Source: Salimicrobium album
Lineage (GTDB): Bacteria > Bacillota > Bacilli > Bacillales > Halobacillaceae
Length of the DNA: 64,000 nt
Reading direction: 5' to 3'
Assembly (NCBI RefSeq): GCF_900107115.1
Contig: NZ_FNOS01000002.1
Location: 172,768 to 236,767 of the forward strand
The notes under the pieces are model-generated. The model searched no databases. It was not told where the DNA came from and saw nothing but the letters and a program-made list of their open reading frames with translations. Both the position numbers and the translations under genes were made by a program. Positions 62,728-64,000 of this stretch are shown here, piece by piece (within the stretch, counting starts at the first letter, position 1; each line of letters opens with the position of its first letter).

Positions 62728-63699
62728 ATGGAAAAATTAGTAGATTATAAAGATATTAAGGATAGCCACAGATCTTATTTGCTGTTTGGTAATGGACTGG
62801 CTATGTCTTTTTCTAGTGAGTTTGGGTATAAATCTCTATATGATTTATGTAGCTTAGAAGAGAGCAGCAGTGGACCTATGTTTTCTGCAGAAGCCCTTCA
62901 GGTTTTTAAAGATTTTGATAGTACAAATTTCGAATGGATACTTTATGCACTTGATCTTACTAAGAAAATTAATGAAACTTTATATGTCGATAATGATAAA
63001 ACTGGAGAGGTATATGAAAATATTAAGCACTCTCTTATCAAAGCCGTCCATCGAGTACATATTGGGTTTGACGAAATAAGGCGTTATCAGTTAGAGAGAC
63101 TAGGTAAAATTTTCGCAAGTTTTAATAAAGGTATATTCACAACAAACTACGACCTTATAACTTATTGGGCTCTTATGGAAAACAAGAATAAATTAGCGGA
63201 CTTATTTTTTCAACATTCTACTTTTAATATAAAAGCGACAACACCCTATAATGGTAAGAAACCCGTTCATTTTCTTCATGGAGCTCTACATCTTTATAAG
63301 GAAAACGGAGCAACGAAAAAAGTTTTTAGAGAGTCTGGTAGTTTACTAGAACGCATTGATGAAACTATGTCGAACCATAAAACCCCTTTATTCGTATCTG
63401 AAGGCACATCAGACCAAAAATTAAGAACAATAACCTCAAATGAATACTTGCATCATTGTTATAAAAAACTTTTTCAATTAAGTGGAGGTATTACGATTTT
63501 TGGGCATAGTCTCGCTAAAGAAGACAATCACATCGTGGAAGCTATTCGACAATCGAATGTAGAAAGGATAGCTTATGGTGTTCACACAAGCCGTAGAGAT
63601 CAAAAAGATATTGATAGGGAAATAGCTAAAATAAATAGTAAGTTCAAATCAAAGACTGTAACTTTCTTTCAAAGTAATAGCTTTTTCGACAGTGTTTGA
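62728..63699 (+). CDS. SIR2-like DUF4917 protein, candidate anti-phage cargo
   Basis: 323 residues with a SIR2-type NAD-binding pattern: GNG at 21-23, TTNYD with Asn140, LHG with His184, and GHSLAKEDNHI at 259-269. Asn and His in these motifs are the catalytic residues of NAD-consuming SIR2 defence effectors such as ThsA and DSR proteins. The gene is more AT-rich than its neighbours, lies after the lysis genes next to the attachment site, and has its own promoter and terminator: the classic place for lysogenic cargo. No second effector domain is present. Defence is inferred, not shown. Confidence 0.75.
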   Translation: MEKLVDYKDIKDSHRSYLLFGNGLAMSFSSEFGYKSLYDLCSLEESSSGPMFSAEALQVFKDFDSTNFEWILYALDLTKKINETLYVDNDKTGEVYENIKHSLIKAVHRVHIGFDEIRRYQLERLGKIFASFNKGIFTTNYDLITYWALMENKNKLADLFFQHSTFNIKATTPYNGKKPVHFLHGALHLYKENGATKKVFRESGSLLERIDETMSNHKTPLFVSEGTSDQKLRTITSNEYLHHCYKKLFQLSGGITIFGHSLAKEDNHIVEAIRQSNVERIAYGVHTSRRDQKDIDREIAKINSKFKSKTVTFFQSNSFFDSV

Positions 63700-63702
63700 T
63701 AT

Positions 63703-63744
63703 TAGCACCCCGTCCAACTGGATAGGGTGCTATTGTTATTTTTC
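63703..63744 (+). terminator. Terminator of the cargo gene
   Basis: TAGCACCC pairs with GGGTGCTA and is followed by TTGTTATTTTTCT. Confidence 0.9.
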
Positions 63745-63878
63745 TATAAGAATTTTCTAAAACCTAGATGTTTGTAAAATAGAACAATTAATGAACGTTC
63801 CAAGTGTCGATATCTCCCATAAAAAGTCCACATATTGCTTCGCTCCTTTTCCATAATTATAGCATATGAAGTCATATG

Positions 63879-63934
63879 ATTTTTACCATACTCATACAAT
63901 CGACTGCTTTAAAGTTAGCATAACTGGTAAAAAT
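63879..63934. other. attP-type junction
   Basis: ATTTTTACCA (63879-63888) and TGGTAAAAAT (63925-63934) are perfect inverted repeats whose centre is GC at 63906-63907. The identity with attL begins at the same base. Left of the centre is the phage right end; right of it is the phage left end, not radC. Confidence 0.85.
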
Positions 63935-63939
63935 TAAAC

Positions 63940-64000
63940 CTACATAAATTCCACCTTCGTGACCCACAGGTGACGGCGTTTCTGGCGCTTCCCTTTGGCT
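63940..64000 (-). CDS. Second copy of serine recombinase 3' end (partial)
   Basis: The last 61 bases equal 22951-23011, the C-terminal 20 codons of the recombinase including the stop. The copy runs off the window. It shows that another phage left end follows the first prophage unit. Confidence 0.85.
   Translation of the reverse strand, partial: AKGKRQKRRHLWVTKVEFM

Larger units (their letters stand above)
22917..63905. mobile_element. Siphovirus-type prophage integrated in radC
   Basis: The boundaries are set by the exact repeat of the left-end sequence at 63906 onward, giving a unit of 40,989 bp. Content and order are those of a temperate cos-type siphophage: integrase, CI/Cro switch, replication module, late activator, terminase, HK97-type head genes, tail genes, holin, endolysin, cargo gene. 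All structural modules look intact, so it may be inducible. Confidence 0.95.

Overview
The window comes from a low-to-mid GC Gram-positive chromosome of the Bacillaceae. The gene order follows the Bacillus subtilis block ysoA-tig-clpX-lonA-ysxC-hemAXCDBL-valS-folC-comC-radC, strong AGGAGG ribosome sites are everywhere, and valS is preceded by a T-box leader. Four sporulation-linked genes that normally sit in this block (lonB, spoVID, ysxE, spoIIB) are absent at their usual positions. I therefore infer an asporogenous lineage, possibly a halophile such as Salimicrobium; that genus guess is inference only.

Host part, 1-22916. It opens with a 3' fragment of tRNA-Arg(TCT), which looks like the scar of an element integrated further left. 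Then come an FMN-dependent glutamate-synthase-like oxidoreductase, the protein quality-control set (YsoA, trigger factor, ClpX, Lon), the ribosome-assembly GTPase YsxC, an orphan amino-acid ABC ATPase, a small membrane protein on the minus strand, the complete hemAXCDBL operon from glutamyl-tRNA to the glutamate-semialdehyde/uroporphyrinogen steps, valS under T-box control (specifier GUA), folC, the prepilin peptidase comC, and the 5' part of radC.

Prophage, 22917-63905 (unit length 40,989 bp). A large serine recombinase has integrated a siphovirus-type prophage inside radC, removing the catalytic JAMM domain from the reading frame. The order is: recombinase and self-cleaving CI repressor (minus strand); Cro and a long early cluster with many small proteins; a replication module (DUF2800 nuclease, DUF2815 ssDNA-binding-like protein, family A DNA polymerase, dUTPase, VapE-type primase-helicase, an iteron-rich origin candidate, VRR-NUC nuclease, SNF2 helicase); an ArpU-type late activator and its probable promoter; HNH endonuclease, a cos-like dyad and terminase; HK97-type portal, protease, capsid and connectors; tail tube; a glycosyltransferase-like protein; tail chaperones with a -1 frameshift; tape measure with an M23 peptidase; Dit and Tal; holin and a modular amidase endolysin; and finally an AT-rich SIR2-like (DUF4917) cargo gene before the attachment site.

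The right edge of the window does not return to radC. From 63906 it repeats the left end of the prophage exactly (95 of 95 bases to the window end). The junction is therefore an attP, meaning either a tandem lysogen or a circular/excised phage form joined in assembly. A 10-bp inverted repeat is centred on this attP at a GC dinucleotide, exactly where identity with attL starts.

Most interesting candidates: (1) threonine-rich C-terminal tails on capsid, connector and tail-tube proteins beside a phage-encoded DxD glycosyltransferase, suggesting virion O-glycosylation; (2) an endolysin with a single SLH motif preceded by its own in-frame ribosome site and start, suggesting separately made SLH subunits that complete a binding trimer; (3) a lone SIR2-like NADase candidate as prophage cargo; (4) an eleven-copy GTGTGGGCG iteron field next to the primase-helicase gene.
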